Position numbers and translations under genes: made by a program. Of a DNA stretch of 64,000 nt, positions 18,600-27,455 are shown one piece after another; position 1 is the first letter of the stretch, and every line of letters begins with the position of its first letter. The stretch spans positions 62,001-126,000 of the forward strand of contig NZ_JADE01000007.1 of the NCBI RefSeq assembly GCF_000518225.1, read 5' to 3'. Source of the DNA: Helicobacter pametensis ATCC 51478. Its GTDB lineage: Bacteria; Campylobacterota; Campylobacteria; Campylobacterales; Helicobacteraceae. Below the pieces are notes generated by a model. It had not been told where the DNA came from. It saw nothing but the letters and a program-made list of their open reading frames with translations, and ran no database searches.

Positions 18600-18935
18600 A
18601 TGACATCAGAGAATTTTATTGGATTATCAGTTGTATCAGGTTTCTTTGTGGGGTTGATTTTCGCACTCATTGGAATCAACGAGCCTGAATTTATTATCCT
18701 TTTTACACTTGTTGTCACCGCTGTGTTTTATTTGATCGTGATCTCTGGAATCTCGCTTTTCAATTGGTTTGTTGGTTTTGAAAATCGGAGATTTAATAAA
18801 AATCAGCTAGAGGATAATCTAGAGTATTATGTCTCACAGTTCAAAAAGAGAGAAGAAGAGCTTGTTCGCGTTCTAGACTACATTAAGCGCATTGAGCTTG
18901 GACAGGAAGAGAAGGAGAAGCAATCTCTATCATGA
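18600..18935 (+). CDS. Small two-helix membrane protein between flhG and fliA
   Basis: An unrecognised 111-residue protein. Residues 7-27 and 34-60 form two hydrophobic helices; the remainder is charged and probably cytoplasmic (from about FENRRFNKNQLEDN to a Glu/Lys-rich end). It has no enzyme motif. It is embedded in the flagellar operon: GGATGG precedes ATG 18600, and the fliA ATG overlaps its stop. A gene of similar size occupies this slot in H. pylori as I recall, so it is likely a conserved accessory to flagellar regulation or placement; this is inference from position only. Confidence 0.75.
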   Translation: MTSENFIGLSVVSGFFVGLIFALIGINEPEFIILFTLVVTAVFYLIVISGISLFNWFVGFENRRFNKNQLEDNLEYYVSQFKKREEELVRVLDYIKRIELGQEEKEKQSLS

Positions 18936-19633
18936 AGCACGCGCAAAATGGCTATAGTCAAAACTTGAAATATTCTCAAGATGAGCTTGCATTGCAGTAT
19001 TTGCCCGCTGTGAGGGCTATGGCTCATCGCCTCAAGGAGCGTTTGCCAAGTTCTGTTGATTTTGTGGATTTGGTTTCAATTGGAGCTGAAGAACTTATCA
19101 AAGTGGCGAGGCGTTATGATAGCAGTATCAATGATTCATTTTGGGGATTTGCCAAGATTCGCATCAATGGAGCGATGTTGGATTATTTGCGCAATCTTGA
19201 TGTGCTATCCCGCTCTTCTAGAAAGCTTATTAAAGCAATCGATGCGGAAGTGAGCAAATATCTCAATGAGTATGATGAGGAGCCAAGTGATGAGTATTTG
19301 GCTGAGATTTTGGGTGAAGATATAGAAAAAATTAGAGAAGCTAAAATCGCATCTGATATCTATACACTGGTTCCTATTGATGAGCAATATAATGCAATTC
19401 AATCCGATAGTGTTTCGCTAAGAATTGAGAAAGAAGATTTGATAGAGCAGATTGAGAAGGTGTTATCTACTCTTTCAGAAAGAGAGCAGTTGATTGTCCA
19501 GCTTTATTATTTTGAAGAGCTAAGCTTGGGAGAAATCTCAGAGATTTTAAACATCACCGAATCTCGAATCTCACAAATCAATAAAGAGGTGATCAAAAAA
19601 GTGCGCTTAAGGTTGGGAGAAGTCCATGGCTGA
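18932..19633 (+). CDS. fliA: Flagellar sigma factor sigma-28
   Basis: RNA polymerase sigma factor for late flagellar genes, held in check by FlgM (encoded here at 27940). The 233-residue protein shows region 2 (VDLVSIGAEELIKVARRYDSS then FAKIRINGAMLDYLRNLD), region 3 and region 4 (LSEREQLIVQLYYFEELSLG followed by an ITESRISQI helix-turn-helix). ATG 18932 overlaps the preceding stop and its end overlaps fliM by eight bases. Confidence 0.95.
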   Translation: MKHAQNGYSQNLKYSQDELALQYLPAVRAMAHRLKERLPSSVDFVDLVSIGAEELIKVARRYDSSINDSFWGFAKIRINGAMLDYLRNLDVLSRSSRKLIKAIDAEVSKYLNEYDEEPSDEYLAEILGEDIEKIREAKIASDIYTLVPIDEQYNAIQSDSVSLRIEKEDLIEQIEKVLSTLSEREQLIVQLYYFEELSLGEISEILNITESRISQINKEVIKKVRLRLGEVHG

Positions 19634-20669
19634 TATTTTGAGTCAAGAAGAAATTGATGCCCTGCTGGCTGTTGTCGATGGAGAAGAAGAGCAAGAGATC
19701 AAGCCCAAATATGACAATGTGATTCTGTATGATTTCAAACGACCCAATCGTGTTAGCAAAGAGCAATTGAGGGCTTTTAGAGGGATTCATGACAAACTTG
19801 CTCGATCGCTTTCTTCACAAATTTCTTCTGTGATGCGCTCAATTGTAGAGATCAGTTTGCACAGTGTTGATCAAATGACTTATGGCGAGTTTTTGATGAG
19901 CTTACCCAATCCGACAAGCTTTAATGTGTTTTCTATGAGACCTCTTGATGGGACAGGTGTGCTTGAGATCAATCCAAGTATTGCGTTTCCTATGATTGAT
20001 CGGCTTTTGGGGGGGCGTGGAGATCCTTACAATAGTCAGCGCGAATTTAGTGGAATTGAGCTTAATTTACTTGATTCAATTCTCTATCAAGTGATTCAGA
20101 ATCTCAAAGATGCATGGGCTCCTGTGACTGAAATTTATCCTGCGATTGATACCAAGGAGACAAGTGCATCCGTTGTGCAGATTGTTGCTCAAAATGAGAT
20201 TGTGATCATGGTTGTGATGGAGATTGTGATTGGAGATTCGCGTGGGATGATGAATCTATGTTATCCCGTTATCTCGCTTGAGACGATTTTATCAAGGCTT
20301 GGTAGTCGTGATTTGATGCTAAGTGATACAAACACAAAAAAGAGTCGCAATAAAGAATTGCAAGCATTGATTGGGGGTTCTGGTGTCATGGTGAGTGTTG
20401 GGCTAGGCAATGCGACATTGGATCTTAAGCAGATGATAGACTTAAAGGTTGGGGATATTATTAGGCTTGATCGCCCAGCTAATGATGAGGTTGTGGTCAG
20501 TATTGATGGGCGTGAAAAATATCTTGCAGAGATCGGATTACAACGCTATCGCAAAACCGTTAAAATAAAAGAAGTGATTCGCACAGAAAAAGATGAAGTC
20601 AAGGAGATGCTTGAGCTTTTAGAAGAACAGCGCAAGATTCGTGCTGTTCAGACAAATGAAGAGGAGTAG
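19626..20669 (+). CDS. fliM: Flagellar motor switch protein FliM
   Basis: C-ring protein that binds phospho-CheY and reverses rotation. The N-terminal peptide MADILSQEEIDALLAVVDG is the conserved CheY-binding motif. The CheC-like middle domain contains the GGXG-type LLGGRGDPYN, and the C-terminal SpoA domain runs from about residue 255. It has 347 residues, normal length. The start overlaps fliA by eight bases; fliY follows after three bases. Confidence 0.96.
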   Translation: MADILSQEEIDALLAVVDGEEEQEIKPKYDNVILYDFKRPNRVSKEQLRAFRGIHDKLARSLSSQISSVMRSIVEISLHSVDQMTYGEFLMSLPNPTSFNVFSMRPLDGTGVLEINPSIAFPMIDRLLGGRGDPYNSQREFSGIELNLLDSILYQVIQNLKDAWAPVTEIYPAIDTKETSASVVQIVAQNEIVIMVVMEIVIGDSRGMMNLCYPVISLETILSRLGSRDLMLSDTNTKKSRNKELQALIGGSGVMVSVGLGNATLDLKQMIDLKVGDIIRLDRPANDEVVVSIDGREKYLAEIGLQRYRKTVKIKEVIRTEKDEVKEMLELLEEQRKIRAVQTNEEE

Positions 20670-20672
20670 GGA

Positions 20673-21515
20673 ATGATGTCAGAGGAAATGAGGTTGTTTA
20701 ATAGACTCTTTGTCCAAGAGAGTAGCTCAACACTGGAGGGCTTACTTGGAATCCGTCCAGAAATCTCATATGAGGATGTGGTTGGGATTGCTCAGGCTTT
20801 GCCTTATATTTTGGTGCGTATTGGTTGCAAGAGAGAGGGAGGATTAGAGGGGGAGGCTGGGCTTGCAATCCCAAGTATGCTCGCTGCACATCTTTCTGAT
20901 TTGATGGTTGGAGAGGAACCCAAGGAGCGTTCTGATCTCACAGAAAATGATATAGATGCGACCAAAGAGATCGTCAATAATATTTTGGGAGCGCTATCCA
21001 CGGGATTGAATGCAGATAAATTGCTTCCTTCAATACGCTTTGAGATTTTGAGTATAGAGGAGATCAAAGAAAATATTGAGCTCTCAGATTTTGTGCATGC
21101 ATGGAAATATGCAATTTCGCTCAATGGGTTGCAATCTGACTTTGTGTATTTTGGTTCTTCTGCATTTTTGAGTTTGTTTGAAAAAAAAATAGAGTTGCAG
21201 ACTGAAGAGGCGCAGATAGAAAATAGCGCACAAGTTGCTTCAAATGAGGAATTGAAAAATATTGAGATGCTCTTGGATGTCAAAATCAATATTCATGTAC
21301 GGATTGGACAAAAAAAGATGCTTCTCAAAGATGTGATTGCGATGGATATTGGAAGTGTGATTGAGCTCAATCAGCTTGCCAATGAGCCTCTTGAGGTTTT
21401 GGTGGATAATAAGGTCATCGCTCATGGAGAAGTTGTGATTGTAGATGGAAATTTCGGAATCCAGATCACAGATATTGGAACAAAAAAAGAACGATTAGAA
21501 CAAATTAAAGTTTGA
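20673..21515 (+). CDS. fliY: Flagellar motor switch protein FliY
   Basis: Second C-ring/CheC-type switch protein, typical of organisms that have both FliY and a FliN-type subunit. The 280-residue protein has a CheC-like region (about residues 40-190) and a C-terminal SpoA/FliN domain (from [20 protein letters not shown] to the end). CheC-type phosphatase motifs are not clearly conserved, so activity on CheY-P is uncertain. ATG 20673 or 20676 are both possible; AGGG lies upstream. Confidence 0.93.
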   Translation: MMSEEMRLFNRLFVQESSSTLEGLLGIRPEISYEDVVGIAQALPYILVRIGCKREGGLEGEAGLAIPSMLAAHLSDLMVGEEPKERSDLTENDIDATKEIVNNILGALSTGLNADKLLPSIRFEILSIEEIKENIELSDFVHAWKYAISLNGLQSDFVYFGSSAFLSLFEKKIELQTEEAQIENSAQVASNEELKNIEMLLDVKINIHVRIGQKKMLLKDVIAMDIGSVIELNQLANEPLEVLVDNKVIAHGEVVIVDGNFGIQITDIGTKKERLEQIKV

Positions 21516-21528
21516 TAAAGGGAATTTG

Positions 21529-22413
21529 ATGCGAAAAATGAGTCTAAGTGATATGTTATTGAAGCTACAAAATTATTGGAAGGAGCAGGGGTGCCTTGTG
21601 CTTCAGCCTTATGATATCCCAGCAGGGGCTGGGACCTTCCATCCTGCGACACTGCTTAGGAGTTTGGATAGCAAGCCATGGAGTGTGGCATATGTGGCAC
21701 CAAGTCGAAGACCCACTGATGGACGCTATGGAGAGAATCCAAATCGTTTAGGGAGTTATTATCAGTTTCAAGTTTTGATTAAACCAAGCCCTGAAAATAT
21801 CCAAGAGCTGTATTTGAAATCTCTTGATGTATTGGGGATTGATCGCTCTAGACATGATATTCGTTTTGTTGAAGATAATTGGGAGTCTCCAACTCTTGGG
21901 GCTTGGGGACTTGGATGGGAAGTGTGGCTTGATGGAATGGAAGTGACACAATTTACATATTTTCAGCAAGTGGGTGGACTCCCTTGTGATCCTGTAGCTG
22001 TTGAGATTACTTATGGGGTTGAGAGGCTTGCGATGTATATTCAGGGTGTAGATAATATTTTTGATATTGAATATGCCAATGATTTAGAGGTTGTGCATTA
22101 TAGAGATGTGCATCTTCAGGGAGAATATGAGTTTTCCAAATATAATTTTGAGATTGCTGATGTGGAGACATTGTTTTTGATGTTTGAGCGCTCTCAAGAT
22201 GAAGCAAGACGATGCTTGGATGCTGGAGTGCCTTTGCCAGCCTATGATTACACGATGCTCTCAAGTCATTTCTTTAATGTCTTAGATGCGCGCAAAGCCA
22301 TCTCTGTCGCTCAAAGACAAAACTATATTTTAAAGATTCGGGATCTAGCCAAAAGATGCGCTTTGCTTTATAAAGAGCAAGAAAGTCAGAGGGAAAATAG
22401 GCTCAAAGCCTAA
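21529..22413 (+). CDS. glyQ: Glycyl-tRNA synthetase alpha subunit
   Basis: Catalytic alpha chain of the heterotetrameric class II glycyl-tRNA synthetase. The whole sequence from [20 protein letters not shown] through [20 protein letters not shown] and [20 protein letters not shown] is diagnostic. ATG 21529 is chosen because AAAGGGAA lies five bases upstream; ATG 21538 is an alternative closer to the H. pylori N-terminus, and TTG 21526 is less likely. The beta subunit glyS is not in the window. It lies at the end of the flagellar run, followed by tRNA-Pro. Confidence 0.95.
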   Translation: MRKMSLSDMLLKLQNYWKEQGCLVLQPYDIPAGAGTFHPATLLRSLDSKPWSVAYVAPSRRPTDGRYGENPNRLGSYYQFQVLIKPSPENIQELYLKSLDVLGIDRSRHDIRFVEDNWESPTLGAWGLGWEVWLDGMEVTQFTYFQQVGGLPCDPVAVEITYGVERLAMYIQGVDNIFDIEYANDLEVVHYRDVHLQGEYEFSKYNFEIADVETLFLMFERSQDEARRCLDAGVPLPAYDYTMLSSHFFNVLDARKAISVAQRQNYILKIRDLAKRCALLYKEQESQRENRLKA

Positions 22414-22422
22414 AACTTCTTG

Positions 22423-22428
22423 TATAAT
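22423..22428 (+). promoter_or_regulatory. -10 box of the tRNA-Pro gene
   Basis: TGTATAAT with TATAAT at 22423-22428, about 14 bases upstream of the mature tRNA 5' end and just after the glyQ stop. Confidence 0.6.
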
Positions 22429-22441
22429 GCGCTCTTTGTTT

Positions 22442-22519
22442 CGGAGTATGGCGCAGCCTGATTAGCGCGCACCCTTGGGGTGGGTGAGGTCGTGGGTTTG
22501 AATCCCGCTACTCCGACCA
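22442..22519 (+). tRNA. tRNA-Pro (anticodon TGG), CCA encoded
   Basis: The acceptor stem CGGAGTA (22442-22448) pairs with TACTCCG (22509-22515), followed by A and an encoded CCA. The anticodon stem GCACC/GGGTG encloses the loop CTTGGGG with anticodon TGG; the T-arm reads GTGGGTTTGAATCCCGC. All arms of a standard cloverleaf are present, and the 78-base length includes CCA. Confidence 0.95.
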
Positions 22520-22535
22520 TCTTCTATCAATCTTC

Positions 22536-23345
22536 TTATGAATGACTTAGCCAGTTAAGAATATTTTGCATATTGTGTGAAGGAAAAAATTTGGAGCAAT
22601 ACTTAAAAATCTCCATGCATGTTTGTGCATCTGCATAAGCTCGATGAGCAATGGGTGTGTGAATACCAAGAGATTCATTGAGAAATGCTAGATTGTATTT
22701 TGGGGATTGGAGAGTTTTTTGAGCTATTTTGAGTGTGCAGAGTGTTTGATTGTATAGTCCGATTTTGAAGTATTTGAGATAAAGAAAATCCAAAAAATTG
22801 TAATCAAAATTGACATTGTGTGCCACAAGAATGCTTGTCCCCACAAAAGATCGAAATTCTTGTAAGACATGCTGGATTGGTGGGGCGTATTTAACATCAT
22901 CGACTTGGATTCCTGTGATTTCTGAGATGAATGGTGGGATGTCGGTATTGTGTACCAATTGCTCAAACCGCCCCAAGATTTCACCCCTTCCATTGCATAA
23001 AATTGCTCCAATTTCAAGCAAATTACCTTTTTGAGGCAGGGCATGAGTTGTTTCAATATCAACAAAACAAAATATTTGCTCTTGCCATGTGCGATCTTTG
23101 GATCCTAGATATAGGAGAGAATTTTGGATTTGAAGATCTAGTCCAAAGCACAAAAGAAAATCAAGACAATGTTCATCCAAAGAGAGATCTTTAAGAATTT
23201 CATCTTGGCTACAAAGATTGAGAAAATGCTGAATCTCTAGAGTTTTGTTAGCAAGATTGGAAACAAAGCGTTTGCTTGGACTAGGGGGGAGTTTGGATTT
23301 GGTAGGTTTGGGCTTGAGGGATGGATCTTGGATGATGGGATGCAT
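22536..23345 (-). CDS. dnaQ: DnaQ-like 3'-5' exonuclease (DNA polymerase III epsilon family)
   Basis: DEDDh exonuclease of the polymerase III epsilon type, giving proofreading or related repair. ATG 23345 overlaps the rpe stop (TAATG); a longer in-frame reading to 23486 lies inside rpe. The 269-residue protein has an N-terminal region of about 90 residues not found in minimal DnaQ, then ExoI FVDIETTHALPQKGNLLEIGA, ExoII LVAHNVNFDYNFLD and ExoIII AHRAYADAQ, with all four acidic residues and the histidine. Whether it is the replicative epsilon or a stand-alone exonuclease cannot be told. The rpe-dnaQ-fbp neighbourhood matches H. pylori as I recall. Confidence 0.88.
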   Translation of the reverse strand: MHPIIQDPSLKPKPTKSKLPPSPSKRFVSNLANKTLEIQHFLNLCSQDEILKDLSLDEHCLDFLLCFGLDLQIQNSLLYLGSKDRTWQEQIFCFVDIETTHALPQKGNLLEIGAILCNGRGEILGRFEQLVHNTDIPPFISEITGIQVDDVKYAPPIQHVLQEFRSFVGTSILVAHNVNFDYNFLDFLYLKYFKIGLYNQTLCTLKIAQKTLQSPKYNLAFLNESLGIHTPIAHRAYADAQTCMEIFKYCSKFFPSHNMQNILNWLSHS

Positions 23346-23986
23346 TAGACTTTGAGGGATTGGATGGCTTTTGCATAGTCTTTGCTTCCAAAGATATAGC
23401 TTCCAGCGACTAAAATATCGGCTCCAGCTTCTTTGAGAAGTACTGCATTGGCTTGATTGACCCCACCATCTACTTGGATGAGACATGAGGGATTGATCTG
23501 ATTGATTTTTTCTTTGAGTTTTTTGATTTTCTCAAGACTTTGAGGGATGAAGCTTTGTCCGCCAAATCCAGGATTGACGCTCATGACAAGCACCATATCT
23601 AGATCTTGCAAGATAAAATCTAGAGTTTCAAGAGGGGTGTGGGGATTGAGAACTACAGAGGGTGAGATTCCCTTGCTTTTGATATAGGAGATCATACGGT
23701 GGGCATGTGGTTCTTCTTCGATATGAAAGCTCAAAAATTTTGGTTTATAAGGCACAAATAAATCCACAAAGAATCCAAGATTTTTGACCATAAGATGAAT
23801 GTCTAGAGGTAAGGTTGAGATTGATGCGATTTTTTCAAGAATAATAGGTCCAAATGTAAGATTTGGCACAAAATGACCATCCATAATATCTAGATGCAAG
23901 AGATCAGCTCCAGATTTCCCAATCTTATCCAATTCTCTTTGAAGGTGCAAGAAGTCAGCGGCCAGTAAGCTTGGTGCGATTTTCAT
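23345..23986 (-). CDS. rpe: Ribulose-phosphate 3-epimerase
   Basis: Interconverts ribulose-5-phosphate and xylulose-5-phosphate in the pentose phosphate pathway. ATG 23986 follows GGAG and gives MKIAPSLLAADFLHLQREL, the family N-terminus; the longer frame to 24097 is rejected. LHLDIMDGHFVPNLTFGP, VMSVNPGFGGQSF and VDGGVNQANA carry the metal-binding and catalytic residues. It has 213 residues, normal length. Confidence 0.95.
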   Translation of the reverse strand: MKIAPSLLAADFLHLQRELDKIGKSGADLLHLDIMDGHFVPNLTFGPIILEKIASISTLPLDIHLMVKNLGFFVDLFVPYKPKFLSFHIEEEPHAHRMISYIKSKGISPSVVLNPHTPLETLDFILQDLDMVLVMSVNPGFGGQSFIPQSLEKIKKLKEKINQINPSCLIQVDGGVNQANAVLLKEAGADILVAGSYIFGSKDYAKAIQSLKV

Positions 23987-24019
23987 ATTTTCTCCGATAT
24001 TCATTGTGAGAGTAAAAGT

Positions 24020-24025
24020 TATAAT
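24020..24025 (+). promoter_or_regulatory. -10 box of fbp
   Basis: TATAAT about 33 bases upstream of the fbp ATG in the divergent gap between rpe and fbp; TGGAGG follows at 24045. Confidence 0.55.
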
Positions 24026-24057
24026 TTTACAATTTAAGCTTAAGTGGAGGATATGAA

Positions 24058-24912
24058 ATGCAACAAATAATCGATTGTTTTTTTTCTTTGGCGCCAAAGA
24101 TTCAAGAAATGATTGCTTGTGGGGAGACTTCTTATACTTCAGAGTGCAATGCTAGTGGAGATGTTCAGCTTGCATTAGATGTGCAAAGTGATGTATTGAT
24201 TGGAGAAGAGTTGGCTTCTTTGGAGTGTGTGCATTCTGTATTTTCTGAAGAGCAGAACGAGATTAGAGATGCGCATATGGGGGGAGAATTTTGCGTTGCT
24301 TATGATCCTATCGATGGATCCTCGCTGCTTGGTTCAAATCTAAGTGTTGGGACGATTTTTGGAATCTATCACAAAAGTTTTGAGGCACATCATTTGGTCG
24401 CGAGTGGTTATATCGTCTATGGACCAAGATTGGAGCTTGTACTGGCAAAGCGAGGGGAGAGTGGGGTGCGTCATTTTTGTTTTGATCCAAAAAAGAGAGA
24501 GTGGAAAGATCAGGAGATTTTGATGCTTGAAAAAAGTGGGAAGATCAATGCTACTGGGGGGACACAGAAATATTGGAGCATACAGCATAAGGCTATGGTG
24601 GAATCATTATTTGCTCAAGGATATCGCTTGAGATATTCTGGTGGAATGGTTCCTGATTTGCATCAGATATTGATCAAAAAAGGAGGGCTCTTTAGCTATC
24701 CAGCGACACAAGATGCTCCTTGTGGTAAATTGCGCAAGCTTTTTGAAGTATTTCCATTTGCCTTGATTTTTGAATGTGCTGGAGGTGAGGCGATTGATGG
24801 AAGTAAGCGATTGTTGGATCTTCCAATCTTAACATCTCATGAGAGTTGCCCCTGTTATTTTGGAAGCAAGGATGAAATCTCTCTTGTCAAAGAAAGTTTG
24901 AGGAATCTCTGA
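24058..24912 (+). CDS. fbp: Fructose-1,6-bisphosphatase class 1
   Basis: Gluconeogenic phosphatase. It carries the metal-site motif YDPIDGSSLLGSNLSVGTIFGIY at about residues 81-103, YSGGMVPDLHQIL and FECAGGEAIDG. At 284 residues it is shorter than the E. coli enzyme (about 330) but matches the epsilonproteobacterial form. ATG 24058 lies seven bases after TGGAGG; an out-of-frame ATG at 24053 opens only a five-codon frame. The next gene starts on its last stop base (TGATG). Confidence 0.93.
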   Translation: MQQIIDCFFSLAPKIQEMIACGETSYTSECNASGDVQLALDVQSDVLIGEELASLECVHSVFSEEQNEIRDAHMGGEFCVAYDPIDGSSLLGSNLSVGTIFGIYHKSFEAHHLVASGYIVYGPRLELVLAKRGESGVRHFCFDPKKREWKDQEILMLEKSGKINATGGTQKYWSIQHKAMVESLFAQGYRLRYSGGMVPDLHQILIKKGGLFSYPATQDAPCGKLRKLFEVFPFALIFECAGGEAIDGSKRLLDLPILTSHESCPCYFGSKDEISLVKESLRNL

Positions 24913-25097
24913 TGGAAGAGCTTGAGAGATTGTTTGAAGAGAGTGGGCAAAAAGTTTTAGAGTGTCAGAAGGGGCGATTGATTGATTCTTGTTTGAAATG
25001 TCCAGAAGTTCTTGAGTGCAAAGAAAGAAAAGATTATGTGCGCAATACTTATAGGTTTTTGAATGGTGGGCAAGAGGAAGGTGGGTTTGATTTTTAG
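24912..25097 (+). CDS. Small cysteine-containing protein of unknown function
   Basis: A 61-residue soluble protein with four cysteines, three in the compact CLKCPEVLEC cluster (C-x2-C-x6-C), which could bind metal. It has no signal peptide. ATG 24912 overlaps the fbp stop, so it is translationally coupled to fbp. A gene of similar type sits near fbp in H. pylori as I recall. Function not recognised. Confidence 0.7.
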   Translation: MEELERLFEESGQKVLECQKGRLIDSCLKCPEVLECKERKDYVRNTYRFLNGGQEEGGFDF

Positions 25098-25635
25098 ACT
25101 TTTTGTGGTGTTGATCTTTTTGATGGGGTGCAAAGATTCATATCAGTATGGCTTCTTACTATATGAAAAAGGTGAATATATCGAGGCGCTGCCTTATTTG
25201 GAGGGGGCTTGTCTGACATCAAGTTTGAAAGCTTGTATGATGACAGCCTCTGTGTATGCGCGTTTAGAGCCTAATGATATGGGTCGTCTTAAGGCTCTTA
25301 AGGCTTTAGAGCAAGCTTGTTTGTATGGTGAAAGTAGGGCTTGTGAGATTGTTGTGCATACGCATCAAAAGAAGGGCGATGCTATATTGAGGTGGCTTGA
25401 TCAAGGGTGTCAGAGTGGGAATCCAAAGTTATGTTTTGAACTTGGCAAAGCTTATGTCTTGGGTCATTTTGGATCCAAAGAATCTACTTTGGCACTGAAA
25501 TTTTTTGGTAAGTCATGCTATGGAGGGAATCTTGGAGGATGTCAGGCAGCACTTGAGATCCTCAAACAGGACAATCCCTACTCTCCAGAGATTGCCAAGT
25601 TTCAATCTCTCAAAGAGAAGCTTGAAGAAAAGTAA
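25063..25635 (+). CDS. Sel1-repeat, cysteine-rich (Hcp-like) lipoprotein
   Basis: A probable lipoprotein: basic n-region (MVGKRKVG), hydrophobic core and lipobox FLMGC with Cys23. The mature part has four Cys-x7-Cys pairs (CLTSSLKAC, CLYGESRAC, CQSGNPKLC, CYGGNLGGC) spaced about 35 residues apart, the disulfide-per-repeat pattern of the Helicobacter cysteine-rich (Hcp) Sel1-like family. ATG 25063 gives the best signal peptide, but overlaps the preceding gene by 35 bases; GTG 25081 and TTG 25087 after AGAGGAAG are alternatives. Hcp proteins are secreted or surface-associated; the exact role is unknown. Confidence 0.8.
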   Translation: MVGKRKVGLIFRLFVVLIFLMGCKDSYQYGFLLYEKGEYIEALPYLEGACLTSSLKACMMTASVYARLEPNDMGRLKALKALEQACLYGESRACEIVVHTHQKKGDAILRWLDQGCQSGNPKLCFELGKAYVLGHFGSKESTLALKFFGKSCYGGNLGGCQAALEILKQDNPYSPEIAKFQSLKEKLEEK

Positions 25636-27453
25636 TTATTGCTTGATCCCTAAGAGTGTATCAATCATTTTATCAATAGTGCTGACGACTTTTGCATTGG
25701 CAGCATAACCACTTTGAAATTTGATGAGATTGACCATTTCTTCATCCACACTGACTTGAGAGATACTCTGATGCTCTTGTTTGGCCGCTGCAAAGAGAGC
25801 AGTTTTTGTGTCAAGTGTTGTTTGGATGGCTTGTGTGTCTGTGGAGATTTCTCCTCCTAGGAGTTGATAATATTGGGTGAGTTGCATCTCTTGGAATGAA
25901 TTCTTCCCTGTCTGAAAGACTAGGTCATCATATTGCATCTGCTGTATCATATTGGCAACATCTGTGTTCCCAGATGATGGGGCACCCCAAGCTCTTAGCT
26001 TTGTTGGATCTTGGACATAGCTTTCATTGATGCTGATGTTTTTGGAATTATTTCCATCAAAGAAGCGATTGATGCCAAGGGATCCTGCGAAATTGGTCCC
26101 TTTGTCTCTAATTCCGATATAAACACTATCTTGATTCTTGGCAATGATTTGGAATTTACCTGTTTGAGAGTTGAAATTGGCACTGAAATAATCATCAATA
26201 TCATTGAGTGAATTTTGATCAGCATTGTCATCTGTATTGGAATTGATTTGCTGGACAACATCCTCGATGGATGTTGTGGGTGAGATTGTGATTGTTTTGA
26301 CGCCAATCTCCTCTCCATCTGAATCATAAATGACGATATCAAAGCTACCTTTACGGATATTGTATTGACTATTGATGAGGGACTGATCGCGTGAGAGCTC
26401 TACAGAATTGCTCTCGATATTTTTTGTAGCGCTTTGCGCATAGATATTGTTGGTCGTCTCAATAAAAGTTCTTGCAAATGTATCGAGCATATCGATATAT
26501 TTTTGCATTTTTCCTGGAGTTGTGCCATCAATTCCATCAGCATAAAGCTTGATAAGTCCTCCAATTTTTCCATCCAATAAATAGTTGGTGATATCAACAG
26601 GGTGATGATCTTGATTTTTGAAATAGACATGATTAAGTCCATTGCCTTTGTGGGATTCTTTGACTGTGAGTGGATGGAAGTTGATGCCATCGACGATATT
26701 GAATCCTCCTGCGACATTGAGAACATAGTTTTCTCCATAGTCGATATTTCTTGAGTTGATTCCAATGTCGGATTTGAGATTGGATTTGAAAACACTTCCA
26801 CCAATAAGTTCTTTGAGTTGAAATTCAAGCTTATCTCTTTGGTCACGCAAATCATTCGCCTTGATAAGATCGACTTTTGATTCTTTGATACCGAGTTGTT
26901 TGTTGATATTGGCAATCTGCTCTCCGATGCGATTGACTTCTTCGATTCTTAGTGCAAGTTCTTGGCTTGTTTTTTTCTGCATACCTGCAAGATTGTCATA
27001 TGCAGAATGAATACTGCGCATTAATGTCTGTGTCGCTTGGATGAGGATTTGTTTTTGTGCTGGATCACTTGTATTTTTGGAGAGATCTTTCCAGGCATTG
27101 AAGTATTGCTGTAAATCTTCATAGATTCCAACACCTTCAAGATCTGGGAAGAGAGAAGAGGTTTCTCTGAGTTTGTCAAACTGGGTTTGATAAAACTCTT
27201 TTTCTTGCGCAGCACGACCATATCGCTGGAAAATAAATTCATCATGAGCGCGCATAATGCTCTCAATTTGCACTCCACTCCCAAGATGATAAGTCCCTTT
27301 ATCTAGTGGAGTTTGGGGTTTGAGAATGACCTTTTGCCTTGAGTAAAACTCATCATTGGCATTGGCAATATTATTGCCCGTTGTATCAACCATTGCTTGA
27401 TGAGCTTGTAACCCCGTGTAGGATGTGTTAAGAGAAGTAAGGATCCCGCCCAT
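25636..27453 (-). CDS. flgK: Flagellar hook-associated protein FlgK (HAP1)
   Basis: Hook-filament junction protein. It starts MGGILTSLNTSYTGLQAHQAMVDTTGNNIANANDEFYSRQ, a typical rod/hook-family N-terminus, and ends SGYAANAKVVSTIDKMIDTLLGIKQ, the paired C-terminal helix. It is 605 residues long. ATG 27453 with AGG seven bases upstream is preferred over TTG 27459. It lies one base after the FlgN-like gene, whose product is the expected FlgK chaperone. Confidence 0.95.
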   Translation of the reverse strand: MGGILTSLNTSYTGLQAHQAMVDTTGNNIANANDEFYSRQKVILKPQTPLDKGTYHLGSGVQIESIMRAHDEFIFQRYGRAAQEKEFYQTQFDKLRETSSLFPDLEGVGIYEDLQQYFNAWKDLSKNTSDPAQKQILIQATQTLMRSIHSAYDNLAGMQKKTSQELALRIEEVNRIGEQIANINKQLGIKESKVDLIKANDLRDQRDKLEFQLKELIGGSVFKSNLKSDIGINSRNIDYGENYVLNVAGGFNIVDGINFHPLTVKESHKGNGLNHVYFKNQDHHPVDITNYLLDGKIGGLIKLYADGIDGTTPGKMQKYIDMLDTFARTFIETTNNIYAQSATKNIESNSVELSRDQSLINSQYNIRKGSFDIVIYDSDGEEIGVKTITISPTTSIEDVVQQINSNTDDNADQNSLNDIDDYFSANFNSQTGKFQIIAKNQDSVYIGIRDKGTNFAGSLGINRFFDGNNSKNISINESYVQDPTKLRAWGAPSSGNTDVANMIQQMQYDDLVFQTGKNSFQEMQLTQYYQLLGGEISTDTQAIQTTLDTKTALFAAAKQEHQSISQVSVDEEMVNLIKFQSGYAANAKVVSTIDKMIDTLLGIKQ

Positions 27454-27455
27454 TG

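Noticed and set aside
20804-21289. 161-codon minus-strand frame inside fliY
   Set aside because: Ser-rich antisense shadow without ribosome binding site or family features.
24053-24070. Five-codon frame ATG AAA TGC AAC AAA TAA overlapping the fbp start
   Set aside because: It sits only two bases after the Shine-Dalgarno that fits the fbp ATG, and is too short to support a function.
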